Shown here: in pieces, positions 51,849 to 62,034 of the stretch
Numbering within the stretch: position 1 is the stretch's first letter
How the letters are laid out: each line of letters begins with the position of its first letter
NCBI RefSeq assembly: GCF_000312425.1
Contig: NZ_HE997181.1
Location: forward strand, 1,958,638-2,022,637
Reading direction: 5' to 3'
Length of the DNA stretch: 64,000 bases
From: Reyranella massiliensis 521
GTDB lineage: Bacteria > Pseudomonadota > Alphaproteobacteria > Reyranellales > Reyranellaceae
Translations under genes and position numbers: made by a program
The notes under the pieces: model-generated
The model's input: only the letters and a program-made list of their open reading frames with translations
Databases searched by the model: none
What the model was told of the DNA's origin: nothing

Positions 51849-52910
51849 ATGCGCCACGCTGTTCCGCTTCTCGCCTGCTTCGCCCTGGTGTCCGCTCTCC
51901 CGGCTACGGCACAGACCCGTCTCGCGCAGCAATGCGTGGCGTTTGGCGAAGGCCAATACCGCAAGCTCGATCCCTCGATCGAACGTATCACCGCCCAGGA
52001 GGTGCCGCCGCCGACTCTGGAGAGGATCGGCGCCAATGCGGGGACGCAGGCTGTTGCTGCCGTGCTCACCTTTCGCGGACGGCTGACCTATCGCGACCGC
52101 AGCCCCCTCGAAACCCAGTTCGTCTGCATGCTGGATGTTGCCGAGAAGCCGTTGTTCTTCTACGCCCTGCCGGTCCAGACCACCCGTGCCGCGCCGACCC
52201 CCTTCGGACGAGGCCCGGGCGCGTCGGCGTCGCAGTCGGTCATGGCCTTGACCCCGCAACCCGCCCAGCAAGCGCCGGCCCGCCAGCCGTCCGTGCCGCT
52301 GGCGGCTCCCGAGGCTCGGCGTCCGCCGCTGCCCGCCGGCGCGATCCGGCTGCGCGGTCTTGTCCGGGACATCGGCGGCAAGCTGCAATTCTCGCCCTGC
52401 GACGGGGCACCGCTGGCTCTCGAAGATCGCACGCCCGGCCAGGAGCTGAGCCGGGCGTTGCGCGAGCTGACGGCGGGCCAGGAAGGGCGGCCCATGTTCG
52501 TAGAATTATACGGTGGGCGCGAGAGCGGACCCGGGGCAGGCGTCGGCGCCCTCGAGGTCCGACGGGCTGCCGTCGAAACGGCAGGCTGTCGCGAGCGTTT
52601 CGATCAGCGTGAGTGGATCGGATTGGGCAATGAGCCATCGTGGCGGCTGGAAATCACCTCCCGGGACATGCTCCTGAACGTTCTCGGCGGCGCCCTGCCG
52701 CAACGGGCGCCGCATGCCGGTCTCTCGCGGCAGGGCGGTTCGATTTCCTACGCCGCCACCGAAGGCCCGGACTTTTCGGTGACACTCGACGAGCGGCGCT
52801 GCGTCGATTCGATGTCCGGCGCGCTCTTCGCCTATTCTGTCGAGGTACATAGCGAAGGGCGGACCTATATCGGCTGTGCCGCCCACAACCCCGCAATGCC
52901 GGCGCCCTGA
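51849..52910 (+). CDS. Exported protein with C-terminal COG3650-like domain
   Basis: A 353-residue secreted protein; the signal peptide is at 1-21 (cleavage after ATA). A proline/alanine-rich linker lies at about 115-165. The region from about 170 (IRLRGLVRDIGGKLQFSPCDG) and the GNEPSWRLEI segment near residue 259 resemble the COG3650 periplasmic/lipoprotein domain of unknown function. Two pairs of cysteines could form disulfides. It starts eight bases after livF but probably is not part of the transport function. Confidence 0.6.
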   Translation: MRHAVPLLACFALVSALPATAQTRLAQQCVAFGEGQYRKLDPSIERITAQEVPPPTLERIGANAGTQAVAAVLTFRGRLTYRDRSPLETQFVCMLDVAEKPLFFYALPVQTTRAAPTPFGRGPGASASQSVMALTPQPAQQAPARQPSVPLAAPEARRPPLPAGAIRLRGLVRDIGGKLQFSPCDGAPLALEDRTPGQELSRALRELTAGQEGRPMFVELYGGRESGPGAGVGALEVRRAAVETAGCRERFDQREWIGLGNEPSWRLEITSRDMLLNVLGGALPQRAPHAGLSRQGGSISYAATEGPDFSVTLDERRCVDSMSGALFAYSVEVHSEGRTYIGCAAHNPAMPAP

Positions 52911-52927
52911 CGCCGCAAGGAGGCCTG

Positions 52928-53674
52928 ATGAACGACGTGGAGCAGTTGCGGGAGATCGTCGGGGCTGCCAAGCGGATCGTGGCCTTTACGGGAGCCGGCA
53001 TCTCGACCGAGTCGGGCATTCCGGATTTTCGCTCTCCGGGCGGCATCTGGACGCGGTACAAGCCCATCTACTTCGATGATTTCATGGCGTCGGACGAAAT
53101 GCGCCGCGAATCCTGGCGGCGGAAGTTCGCTACCGACGAAACCATGCTCAATGCCGAGCCGAACGCCGGCCATCGCGCCCTGGCGAAGCTGGTGGAGCTG
53201 GGGCGTATGAGCGCCATCATCACCCAGAATGTCGACGGGCTGCATCAGCGCTCCGGCGTTCCCGATGCGAAGGTGATCGAGCTGCACGGCAATGCCACCT
53301 ATGCAAGCTGCCTCGACTGCGGCCATCGCCATGAGCTCGCCCCAATCCGCACGGCATTCTTGGAGAAGGGCGAATTACCGCTTTGTGAGAAGTGCGAAGG
53401 CATCGTGAAGACGGCGACCATCTCGTTCGGCCAGGCGATGCCGGAGATTCCGATGATACGCGCGCAGGAGGAGACGCTCGCCTGCGACTTGCTCATCGTG
53501 CTCGGCAGCTCGCTGGTCGTTTACCCCGCCGCTGGTTTTCCGCGAATGGCCAAACGCAACGGTGCCCGTTTCGTCATCCTCAATCGCGATCCGACGGACC
53601 AGGACGACGATGCCGATCTGGTGATCCACAACGAGATCGGCCCGACTCTCAGCAAAGCGATCGGCGTGAACTGA
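52928..53674 (+). CDS. cobB: NAD-dependent protein deacylase (Sir2 family)
   Basis: A 248-residue sirtuin. NAD-binding GAGISTESGIPDFRS is at 22-36, TQNVDGLHQRSG at 99-110, catalytic H120 in ELHGN and the zinc cysteines C128, C131, C153, C156. FGQAMP replaces the more common FGE-type motif. It removes acyl groups from lysines; acyl-CoA synthetases are frequent targets, which is notable because acyl-CoA ligase and CoA-transferase genes lie nearby. GGAGG precedes the ATG. Confidence 0.92.
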   Translation: MNDVEQLREIVGAAKRIVAFTGAGISTESGIPDFRSPGGIWTRYKPIYFDDFMASDEMRRESWRRKFATDETMLNAEPNAGHRALAKLVELGRMSAIITQNVDGLHQRSGVPDAKVIELHGNATYASCLDCGHRHELAPIRTAFLEKGELPLCEKCEGIVKTATISFGQAMPEIPMIRAQEETLACDLLIVLGSSLVVYPAAGFPRMAKRNGARFVILNRDPTDQDDDADLVIHNEIGPTLSKAIGVN

Positions 53675-53737
53675 GTGGTCATCGTTGCAGGTCTTCTCGG
53701 GACACGGTTTAATCGAACCCGTCATGGAGGCCTGACA

Positions 53738-54745
53738 ATGCTGATCAATCGCAGGGCCGCGCTGTTGGGCAGCCTGGGGGCTGCCGCATTCGGCACGGCA
53801 CCTGTCCGCGCGCAGGACATCACTTTCTTCCGCATTGGCACGGGCGCCACGGCTGGCACCTACTTCCCCATCGGTGGCCTGATCGCAAATGCGATCTCCA
53901 ACCCGCCGGGCTCGCGCTCCTGCGCCGACGGTGGTTCCTGCGGCGTTCCCGGGCTGGTGGCGACCGCGGTTGCATCGAACGGTTCAGTGGCGAACGCCAG
54001 CGGTATTGTCGCCGGCACGATGCAGTCGGGATTCGTCCAGTCGGACGTCGGCTACTGGGCCTTCACCGGCACGGGCATCTACGAGGGACGTCCCAAGGCC
54101 GACACGCTGCGAGCCATTGCAAGCCTCTATCCCGAGAGCTTTCATCTCGTCGCGAGCAAGAGCTCGGGCATCAAGTCGGTGAAGGATCTCAAGGGCAAAC
54201 GCCTGTCACTCGACGAGCCGGGTTCGGGCACGCTGGTCGATGCCCGGTTGATCCTCGGCGCTTATGGGCTGACAGAGAAGGACCTCAAGGCCGAGTACCT
54301 GAAAACCCAGCAGGCGGCGGACAAGCTGAAGGACGGTGCGCTGGATGCCTTCTTCAGCGTAAGCGGTTGGCCCTACGGCGCGATCTCCGAGCTCGCGGCG
54401 ACCACGCCCATCAATCTGGTACCGATCGACGGTCCCGAGGCAGAGGTGTTGGTGAAGAAATACAGCTTCTTCGGGACGGAGGAGATCCCTGACGGTGCTT
54501 ACAAGAATGTAGCGGGTGTAAAGACTGTGAGCGTGAACGCCATCTGGACAACGTCAACGAAACAGACCGATGCACTGATCTACGCGGTCACGGCGGCACT
54601 GTGGGAGCCCAGCACGCGAAAACTGCTCGACTCGGGCCATGCCAAGGGCAAATCGATCAAGCTCGACACGGCGCTCCAGGGCATCGGCATCCCCCTGCAT
54701 CCGGGCGCCGAGAAATATTACAAGGAAAAGGGCCTGATCAAGTAA
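53738..54745 (+). CDS. TAXI-family TRAP transporter substrate-binding protein
   Basis: A 335-residue periplasmic binding protein. The signal peptide (1-26) contains two arginines at NRRAALLG, so Tat export is possible. The mature protein starts ITFFRIGTGATAGTYFPIGGLIANAI and has GTMQSGFVQSDVGYWAF, typical of the TAXI family that works with a TRAP permease. No permease gene is nearby. GGAGG precedes ATG 53738. It is followed by the sugar-acid catabolic genes, so a carboxylate ligand is likely. Confidence 0.88.
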   Translation: MLINRRAALLGSLGAAAFGTAPVRAQDITFFRIGTGATAGTYFPIGGLIANAISNPPGSRSCADGGSCGVPGLVATAVASNGSVANASGIVAGTMQSGFVQSDVGYWAFTGTGIYEGRPKADTLRAIASLYPESFHLVASKSSGIKSVKDLKGKRLSLDEPGSGTLVDARLILGAYGLTEKDLKAEYLKTQQAADKLKDGALDAFFSVSGWPYGAISELAATTPINLVPIDGPEAEVLVKKYSFFGTEEIPDGAYKNVAGVKTVSVNAIWTTSTKQTDALIYAVTAALWEPSTRKLLDSGHAKGKSIKLDTALQGIGIPLHPGAEKYYKEKGLIK

Positions 54746-54767
54746 GGCCGCCGATCCGGGGGAATAA

Positions 54768-55508
<741 letters not shown>

Positions 55509-55510
55509 CC

Positions 55511-56137
55511 GTGGATATTGCGGCCATCGCCGCCCGGGCGCCGGTTATCCCGGTTCTGACCATCGATCGAGTGGAAACGGCCGTTCCATTGGCACGGGCG
55601 CTGGTGAAGGGCGGGTTGCCTGTCCTCGAAATCACCCTTCGTACCGAAACTGCCTTGCAGGCACTGGAGCTCATCGGGCGTGAAGTGCCCGACGCGGTGG
55701 TCGGCGCAGGCACAGTGCTCAATGCAAGGCAGGTCGAACAGGTGCAAAAGGCGGGGGCTCGCTTCGGTGTCAGCCCTGGCTGCACGCAGGAGCTCGCGGC
55801 GGCCGTCAGGGCGGCGAGGCTGCCGTTCCTGCCGGGTGTGCAGACGGTCTCTGAGGCAATGAGGTTGGCTGATCTAGGCTTCAACCTCCTGAAATTCTTT
55901 CCGGCGGACACTGCAGGCGGCGTCGGTTGGCTGAAGGCGGCGTCGGCGCCGCTGGCCGGGCTGCGGTTCTGCCCCACCGGCGGGATCGGAGCGGAAACGG
56001 CGCCAACCTATCTCGCGCTTGCGAACGTCGCTTGCGTAGGGGGCTCCTGGGTTGCCCCTAAGGATGCTGTTGCAGGTGGCGACTGGGGCAGGGTCGAGCG
56101 ACTGGCTGCCGCGGCCTCGAATCTCAAACGCCCCTAG
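55511..56137 (+). CDS. eda: KDPG/KHG aldolase
   Basis: A 208-residue class I aldolase that cleaves 2-keto-3-deoxy-6-phosphogluconate to pyruvate and glyceraldehyde 3-phosphate. APVIPVLTIDRVETAVPLARALVKGGLPVLEITLRT contains the catalytic Glu, VGAGTVLN the phosphate region, and FLPGVQTVSEAM with LLKFFPADTAGG the Schiff-base lysine (in LKFFPA). CPTGGIG is also conserved. GTG 55511 is two bases after the SDR stop, so the two genes are cotranscribed. Confidence 0.92.
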   Translation: MDIAAIAARAPVIPVLTIDRVETAVPLARALVKGGLPVLEITLRTETALQALELIGREVPDAVVGAGTVLNARQVEQVQKAGARFGVSPGCTQELAAAVRAARLPFLPGVQTVSEAMRLADLGFNLLKFFPADTAGGVGWLKAASAPLAGLRFCPTGGIGAETAPTYLALANVACVGGSWVAPKDAVAGGDWGRVERLAAAASNLKRP

Positions 56138-56192
56138 CGCGCGAACTCGAAAGGTGCTTCAAGTCAAGCATCTAGTGGTGCGGGCATCTCCA

Positions 56193-57200
56193 ATGAATAA
56201 ACTGTCGTTCGCGGCGTTGGCGCTTTCGCTTGTGATGGCAGGCGGCGCAGCGTGGGCAGATTCCGTGCTGATCCTCAATTCCGAGGAAGCCTCCTACAGT
56301 ATCCTGAGCCGCAGTACGCGCACCGAAATTGCGCGCCTCCCGGTCGGCCGCGAGCCACACCATCTGATCATCACGCCGGACGGCAAGGAGGTGCTGATCG
56401 GCTCGACTGCGACCAACGAGCTGCTGGGCCTCGACATCAAGACCGGCGAGCGCAAGCGCATCGTCAAGGACATCATCGATCCCTATCACCTGGGTTTCAG
56501 CCCTGACGGCAAGTGGTTCGTCACCGCGGCCTACAGGCTCGACCACGTCGACATCTTCCATGCCGACGGCTTCCGCCTGGCTGGCCGCATCTTCATCGAT
56601 GGTCTGCCGAGCCATATGGCGTTCGATGCCGAGTCCAAGACCGTCTTCGTGACCTTGCAGCAAAGTGGCCGTCTCGCGGCGTTCGACCTCGAGACCCAGT
56701 CGCTGAAGTGGAACATGCCTGTCGGAAACACGCCGGCCGGCGTCGTCATGCTGCCGGACAACAAGCGGCTTCTGGTTGCCCTGACAGGCGAGGACGGCAT
56801 CGCCGTCGTCGATCCGAAGGACGGTGCGGTGCAGGGCCATCTCCAGACCGGCAAAGGTGCGCACAATTTCTGGCCCAGGGGCGACGGCAAGCAGTACTTT
56901 GTCAGCAATCGCGTCGAGGGCACGGTGTCGCTGATCGACACGACCGGCGAAATGCGCGTCGTCGGGAACATCCGCATCCCGGGCGGTCCGGACTGCATGG
57001 ACATCACGCCGGACGGTAAGGAACTCTGGGTCACACAGCGCTTCCTGCGCCGCGTGGCGATCGTCGATATCGAGCAGCTCAAGGTCGTTGCCAGCATTCA
57101 CGTCGGCAAATCACCCCATGGCGTGTTCATGCTGCAGGGTACGGCACTGTTGACGGACAAGCCGGTGCGCGCTGCCTCGACGGCGAGCGACCGGAAATAG
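56193..57200 (+). CDS. Exported YVTN-type beta-propeller protein
   Basis: A 335-residue periplasmic propeller. Signal peptide at 1-22 (cleavage after AWA). Repeated blades contain PDGKEVLIG, FSPDGKWFV, LPDNKRLLVAL and ITPDGKELWVT, the YVTN/cytochrome d1-like repeat pattern. Some relatives are lactonases, others redox proteins; no heme-binding CxxCH is present. A lactonase would fit upstream of a sugar-acid pathway, but this is inference only. Starts 55 bases after the aldolase gene. Confidence 0.75.
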   Translation: MNKLSFAALALSLVMAGGAAWADSVLILNSEEASYSILSRSTRTEIARLPVGREPHHLIITPDGKEVLIGSTATNELLGLDIKTGERKRIVKDIIDPYHLGFSPDGKWFVTAAYRLDHVDIFHADGFRLAGRIFIDGLPSHMAFDAESKTVFVTLQQSGRLAAFDLETQSLKWNMPVGNTPAGVVMLPDNKRLLVALTGEDGIAVVDPKDGAVQGHLQTGKGAHNFWPRGDGKQYFVSNRVEGTVSLIDTTGEMRVVGNIRIPGGPDCMDITPDGKELWVTQRFLRRVAIVDIEQLKVVASIHVGKSPHGVFMLQGTALLTDKPVRAASTASDRK

Positions 57201-57212
57201 CGGCCCGCGCCA

Positions 57213-58211
57213 ATGCGGGAACTCACCGATTTCTGGGTCGACATCCAGGCCTGGCTGTTCGAGACTATCGTTAGCCCGGTTCTTTTTCATTTCGGCCTGA
57301 TGGCCTGGTACGAACCGGGATACAGCGCCGTCGAATTCCTGATGCTGGGTGTCGTGCAGATCGCGATCATCGCGCTCGGCATGCGTTTCTTCGAGCGTCG
57401 CTGGCCGCTGGAAAAGTCTGGCCCGGACGATCGGCTGATCCGCGTCGATCAAGTCTATACGGTGCTTAACAAGCTCGGCATCGTCCCGCTTGCCATCTTC
57501 ATCGTCACCTATCCGCTGGTCCAGCATATCGAGCTGCTGGTGCGCACCTGGGGATTCGCGCCGCCACGGCTGGAACGCATTCTGCCCTGGTTGGGCGACA
57601 ACGCGCTGGCATCGTTCCTCGTCTATTTCTTTCTCTACGATTTCGCCGCCTACTGGCTGCATCGCGCCCAGCATGGTTTTGCCTGGTGGTGGTCCCTGCA
57701 CAGCCTGCACCACAGCCAGCGGCGCATGACCGTTTGGACCGACGACCGCAACCACGTGGTCGACGACCTGCTGATCAACCTGGCGCTGGTTCTGTTCTCG
57801 CAGGTCGTTGGCGTGCAGCCCGGCGAATACGTCATGATCCTGATGATTGGCCGCCTCATCGAGAGCTGGTCGCATGCCAATGTCGACATGAGCTTTGGCC
57901 GGGTGGGCGAACGGCTGCTGGTCGGTCCGCGTTTCCATCGTCTGCACCATGCTCTCTCCACGCCGGAGGAGCGCCACATTCAGGATCACAATTTCGCGCC
58001 GGTTTTCCCGATCTGGGACATCCTGTTCGGCACGGCAATTTATGACGGCAAGCACCGGCCGACGGGCGTCGACGATGCAGTCGTCGATGCCGACAATGGG
58101 CGTGGCTGGCTTGCCCAGCAGGTAACCGTTCTTGGTCGTCTGGTCCGGGCGCTGGTGCCGGGAATCAGGCGGTCTTCAATGCAGCCAGGACTGCGTCCGC
58201 CCGCGGAATAG
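57213..58211 (+). CDS. Sterol desaturase/fatty acid hydroxylase family membrane protein
   Basis: A 332-residue membrane di-iron enzyme with about four to six membrane segments. The histidine motifs are HRAQH (about 150-154), HSLHHS (about 163-168) and HRLHHA (near 244-249), as required for the di-iron centre. These enzymes hydroxylate or desaturate lipid chains. It starts 12 bases after the propeller gene. The 3' end overlaps the convergent kinase gene by 47 bases. Its link to the sugar-acid module is only positional. Confidence 0.85.
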   Translation: MRELTDFWVDIQAWLFETIVSPVLFHFGLMAWYEPGYSAVEFLMLGVVQIAIIALGMRFFERRWPLEKSGPDDRLIRVDQVYTVLNKLGIVPLAIFIVTYPLVQHIELLVRTWGFAPPRLERILPWLGDNALASFLVYFFLYDFAAYWLHRAQHGFAWWWSLHSLHHSQRRMTVWTDDRNHVVDDLLINLALVLFSQVVGVQPGEYVMILMIGRLIESWSHANVDMSFGRVGERLLVGPRFHRLHHALSTPEERHIQDHNFAPVFPIWDILFGTAIYDGKHRPTGVDDAVVDADNGRGWLAQQVTVLGRLVRALVPGIRRSSMQPGLRPPAE

Positions 58212-59094
58212 GCGTGACCGCGCCGTATCCAGTGGTCGAGAGGGCGGCCGCGACGTTGGCATAGCGCGCCGCCACGTCGGGCGTGTCGCCAGCCAGGAGA
58301 CGGGCGAGAAAGGCACCATCGAAAGTGTCGCCGGCGCCCGTGGCATCCACCGCTTCGACCTTGAAGGGCGGCACGCGCGTGCGCCTGTCTTTGGTCGCTA
58401 TCAACGATCCTTCCGCTCCCATCTTCAAGGCGACCAGCGGCGCACCGAGCCCGAGATAGTAGTCGGCAATGGAGTCGGGGGCGGTGAGCCCGGTGAGCTG
58501 TTGGGAGTCGTCGAGGCTCGGCAGGGCGATGTCGCACTGCGCGATTGTGGCGTCGATCACCTGACGCGCCTGGTCGAGCTCCCAGAGCCGAAGCCGCAGG
58601 TTTGTATCATAGGACACCTTCACGCCAGCCTTGCGCGCGGCCGCAACCGCGGCAGCGCAGGTGAGGCGGGCGCTCTCGCTGATGGCCTGGCCGATGGCCG
58701 AGAGATGGAAGTACCTGGCGCCGGCAATGTAATCGGCGGCGAGCGTTTCCGGCGTCATCAGTGAGGCGGCCGAGTTCTTCCGCAGATAGTCGAACTTGTG
58801 ACCGGCATCACTGTGCGTCACAAAGCTGACGCCGGTGGGCGCTGTCGGATGACGCATGACTCTGGAAGCATCGACGCCTTCGGTTTTCCAGAGATCCAGG
58901 AAAGCATCGCCCATCCAATCCTGCCCGACGCTGGTGAGATAACCTGCGCTGGCGCCCTGTCGCGCCGCGGCAATCGCCACGTTCTGCGAATCGCCGCCAA
59001 AGCCCTGCAGCCAGGTCCGGCCGTCGCCTTCCTTGGGCCGATTGAACTCGATCAGGGGTTCGCCGAGGCTGACGATCGCAGGAGAGTTTGCCAT
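58165..59094 (-). CDS. kdgK: 2-keto-3-deoxygluconate kinase-like PfkB carbohydrate kinase
   Basis: A 309-residue ribokinase-family sugar kinase. The N-terminal GGDSQNVAIAAARQG motif binds substrate; the C-terminal VDATGAGDTFDGAFLA (about 250-266) contains the anion hole and catalytic Asp. With a neighbouring Edd-type dehydratase and an Eda aldolase, KDG kinase is the most sensible assignment, making KDPG for the aldolase. It is divergent from the dehydratase gene across a 111-base gap and convergent with the desaturase gene. Confidence 0.85.
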   Translation of the reverse strand: MANSPAIVSLGEPLIEFNRPKEGDGRTWLQGFGGDSQNVAIAAARQGASAGYLTSVGQDWMGDAFLDLWKTEGVDASRVMRHPTAPTGVSFVTHSDAGHKFDYLRKNSAASLMTPETLAADYIAGARYFHLSAIGQAISESARLTCAAAVAAARKAGVKVSYDTNLRLRLWELDQARQVIDATIAQCDIALPSLDDSQQLTGLTAPDSIADYYLGLGAPLVALKMGAEGSLIATKDRRTRVPPFKVEAVDATGAGDTFDGAFLARLLAGDTPDVAARYANVAAALSTTGYGAVTPIPRADAVLAALKTA

Positions 59095-59099
59095 GACCG

Positions 59100-59194
59100 A
59101 GATTTGTCATGGGCCTCCTCGAACCTCAAGAGGGCGCCCCAGCGAGACGCTGGACTTCGGGAACGCCTTCTCCCAGGCTTGCGTTAACAAATCT
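59100..59194. promoter_or_regulatory. Mirrored ACAAATCT leader elements
   Basis: AGATTTGT at 59100-59107 and ACAAATCT at 59187-59194 are perfect inverted copies, each just before a start codon: kinase (minus) and dehydratase (plus). Each gene's messenger would therefore carry ACAAATCT close to the start, and at the dehydratase gene it abuts the ribosome site GGAGGA. They may be regulator half-sites or translational elements. Confidence 0.4.
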
Positions 59195-59205
59195 GGAGGA
59201 AGCGG

Positions 59206-61014
59206 ATGGCCGACAAGAAGGACAAGTCCGACGAGAAGGGCGGTAAGCGCCGCCTGCGTAGCCGCGAGTGGTTCGACTCCAAGAGCGATCCGACCATGAC
59301 CGCGCTCTACCTCGAACGGTACATGAACTTTGGCCTTACCCTGGCGGAGCTGCGCAGCGGCAAGCCGATCATTGGCATCGCCCAGACCGGCAGCGACCTC
59401 TCGCCTTGCAACCGGCACCACCTCGACCTTGCCTGGCGTATCCGCGACGGCATTCGGGACGCCGGCGGCATCCCGATCGAGTTTCCCGTCCACCCCATTC
59501 AGGAATCGGGCAAGCGGCCGACCGCAGCGCTCGATCGCAATCTGGCCTATCTCAGCCTGGTCGAAAGCCTCTACGGTTACTTCTTCGATGGCGTGGTCCT
59601 GACCACGGGCTGCGACAAGACCACGCCTGCGATGATCATGGGCGCGGCGACGGTCGACATTCCGGCCATCGTGCTGTCCGGCGGGCCGATGCTCGACGGC
59701 CATTTCGCCGGTGGCCTCTCAGGCTCGGGCACCATGGTTTGGTACGCCCGGCAGGAACTCGCGGCTGGCCGCATCGACATGGAACAGTTCATCGAGATGG
59801 TGGCGTCGAGCGCGCCCAGTGTCGGCCATTGCAATACGATGGGCACCGCGCTTTCCATGAACAGCATGGCCGAGGCGCTCGGCATGTCGCTCACCGGCTG
59901 CGCAGCCATTCCGGGTCCCTACAAGCAGCGCGGCCAGATCGCATACGAAACCGGCAAGCGCATCGTCGACATGGTCTGGGAGGACCTTCGCCCCTCGAAG
60001 ATCCTGACGCGCAAGGCCTTCGAGAATGCCATCGTGGCAGCCAGCGCGCTGGGGGCCTCGACCAATTGTCCGCCGCATATCAATGCGATTGCCCGTCATG
60101 CCGGCGTCGACCTGGTGAACGATGACTGGGACAAGATCGGCTACGACATTCCGCTCCTGGTGAACTGCATGCCGGCTGGCAAATACCTTGGCGAGGCCTT
60201 CTATCGGGCCGGCGGCGTGCCGACGGTAATGGCCGAGCTTCTGGCCAAGAAGAAGGTCCATGGCGATGCGCTCACCGTCACCGGCAAGACGATGAAGGAG
60301 AATCTGAAGGGTGCTCTTCCGGCAGATGGGGAAGTCATCAAGACCTACGACAAGCCGATGTTGGGGCAGGCGGGCTTTGCCGTGCTGAGCGGAAACCTGT
60401 TCGACTCGGCGATTATGAAGACCTCGGTGATCTCGGCCGAATTTCGCGAGAAGTACCTCGAACGAAAAGGCGACAAGGATGCCTTCGAGGGCACGGCCAT
60501 CGTGTTCGAGGGGCCGGAAGATTATCACCACCGGATCAACGATCCGAAACTGCCGATTGACGAGAACAGTATCCTGTTCATCCGCAATACCGGCCCCGTC
60601 GGTTACCCGGGCGCAGCCGAGGTGGTGAACATGCTGCCACCGGACCGGCTGGTGAAGGGGGGTATACTGCTGCTGCCGTGCGTCGGCGACGGCCGGCAAA
60701 GCGGCACCTCGGCCAGCCCGTCGATTCTCAACGCCTCGCCCGAGGCGGCCGTCGGCGGCGGCCTGGCGCTGCTCGAGACGGGAGACAAGGTTCGCATCGA
60801 TATCGGCAAGCGCCGCGCCGACATCCTGATCAGCGATGCCGAACTCGCCAAGCGCAAGGTTGCCTGGAAGCCGAACGTCAAGGAGAGCCAGACGCCCTGG
60901 CAGGAACTGCAGCGCAAGTTCGTGGGCCAGCTTGCAAGCGGGGCCTGCCTCGACTTCGCGGTCAACTATCAGCGGATATCCGAGACCAAGGGAGTGCCGC
61001 GGCACTCCCACTGA
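59206..61014 (+). CDS. IlvD/Edd family sugar-acid dehydratase
   Basis: A 602-residue Fe-S dehydratase. The three cluster cysteines are C68 ([10 protein letters not shown]), C136 (TTGCDKTTP) and C209 (GHCNTMG), the same spacing as in the [2Fe-2S] L-arabinonate/D-xylonate dehydratases. The C-terminal [20 protein letters not shown] (about 495-514) carries the active-site serine. It dehydrates an aldonic acid to the 2-keto-3-deoxy acid. GGAGGA lies just before ATG 59206. The N-terminus is lysine-rich. With kinase and aldolase it completes an Entner-Doudoroff-like route; whether hexonate or pentonate is the substrate is open. Confidence 0.92.
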   Translation: MADKKDKSDEKGGKRRLRSREWFDSKSDPTMTALYLERYMNFGLTLAELRSGKPIIGIAQTGSDLSPCNRHHLDLAWRIRDGIRDAGGIPIEFPVHPIQESGKRPTAALDRNLAYLSLVESLYGYFFDGVVLTTGCDKTTPAMIMGAATVDIPAIVLSGGPMLDGHFAGGLSGSGTMVWYARQELAAGRIDMEQFIEMVASSAPSVGHCNTMGTALSMNSMAEALGMSLTGCAAIPGPYKQRGQIAYETGKRIVDMVWEDLRPSKILTRKAFENAIVAASALGASTNCPPHINAIARHAGVDLVNDDWDKIGYDIPLLVNCMPAGKYLGEAFYRAGGVPTVMAELLAKKKVHGDALTVTGKTMKENLKGALPADGEVIKTYDKPMLGQAGFAVLSGNLFDSAIMKTSVISAEFREKYLERKGDKDAFEGTAIVFEGPEDYHHRINDPKLPIDENSILFIRNTGPVGYPGAAEVVNMLPPDRLVKGGILLLPCVGDGRQSGTSASPSILNASPEAAVGGGLALLETGDKVRIDIGKRRADILISDAELAKRKVAWKPNVKESQTPWQELQRKFVGQLASGACLDFAVNYQRISETKGVPRHSH

Positions 61015-61017
61015 CCG

Positions 61018-61689
61018 TCAGCGGAAGAGACGCTGCTCGACGGAGACCGGCAGGTCGGCCCGATTGATCAAGATGATCGCCCAAGGCGACGTCGGATGGC
61101 TCACAGGGCGTACCGGCGGCGGGCCGAGGCTTGCGGCCGCACCGGGCGCGGCAAAGCCTGAGGCTCCGGAAGGCAAGGAGGAGGTGGCGGCGGTCGGCGG
61201 TGCACTGGAAACAGGGCGCGGAGCCGTACGCTGAGCCATCATCTGCTCCATCGGCATACGCTCTTCGAACACGACCACGATGCGGTCGCGCCGCCGTGCT
61301 GTCGAGAGCACATTGACAGCATAGCCTTCGCTGGCGCGGCGGCCGAGGAAGATACCGACGGCATTCATGCGGCCAGCCTCGAACATGTCTGGCGGCGGAC
61401 TGCCGACACGGCTCCACAGGCTGCGCCATTCGGCAACTGTACTGGCGACGACATGCTCGGGCTGACGAGTCACTGCCGTGGCGCCCTGCCACTGACGAGC
61501 CTCGATGGTCTGGGCGATTGTAGGCGCGGTGGCCAACAGCGCGCCGGCCGACGCAACGCCTATCGTCAGCAGTCGCCGCCGCGGCAAATGGTGAAACACC
61601 TGGGAGACCGGCTTGCTAATGAACGGCACGATTGGATCTCGCAGGGACCCGAAAACTGGTTGTTGTGACGGTGCTAAACACCATGACAC
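61018..61689 (-). CDS. Exported PrcB-like domain protein
   Basis: A protein of up to 223 residues. RRRLLTIGVASAGALLATAPTIAQ (about 37-60) looks like a signal or Tat-type leader. The rest resembles the PrcB C-terminal domain: EWRSLWSRVGSP, AVGIFLGRRASEGYAVNVLST, RIVVVFEERMP and PWAIILINR. PrcB modulates a surface protease in spirochaetes; the role here is unknown. A proline/alanine/serine-rich insert (about 155-205) interrupts the domain. The real start may be a GTG close to the RRRLL segment. Convergent with the dehydratase gene by three bases. Confidence 0.6.
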   Translation of the reverse strand: MSWCLAPSQQPVFGSLRDPIVPFISKPVSQVFHHLPRRRLLTIGVASAGALLATAPTIAQTIEARQWQGATAVTRQPEHVVASTVAEWRSLWSRVGSPPPDMFEAGRMNAVGIFLGRRASEGYAVNVLSTARRRDRIVVVFEERMPMEQMMAQRTAPRPVSSAPPTAATSSLPSGASGFAAPGAAASLGPPPVRPVSHPTSPWAIILINRADLPVSVEQRLFR

Positions 61690-62034
61690 TTTGGCTCAAT
61701 TGAGGCGCAGCCTTTGCCGCACTGCACTCACGGAACGTGAACTATAATGCTCGGCAGATTCGCGGCGGCAAAGCCTTTCGTATCAATGTTTTTGGGCCTG
61801 TTGCACGAATGCAACAGGTCGGATTGAATCCTTAATCGCTATCGCCGACAGGCAATCGGCGCGAAAGGCCGCCCGTGATCGTGGGGCGAGTTGACGAGCG
61901 AGCTGCAACCGATGTCCATGGCCTGGCTGTGGCCAATCGGCGGCGAAGCATGCCTGCAAAGGGTCCTTTCAGGCGGGCGATGCGCGCTCGGTGCCGGCGT
62001 GACAGGAAGCGGAACGGGCGCCACACTCGACAGC
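61690..62034. promoter_or_regulatory. Divergent region with perfect hairpin and TATAAT
   Basis: Between the PrcB-like gene and the LysR gene. CCTGTTGCA at 61797-61805 pairs perfectly with TGCAACAGG at 61810-61818 around CGAA. The core TTGCACGAATGCAA has the dyad form used by LysR-type regulators. TATAAT at 61743-61748 is a perfect -10 consensus on the plus strand but without a matching -35. No T-run follows the hairpin, so it is not a terminator. Confidence 0.5.

Noticed and set aside
59262-59275. tRNA T-loop-like GGTTCGACTCC
   Set aside because: It lies inside the dehydratase coding frame and no acceptor or anticodon stem pairs around it.
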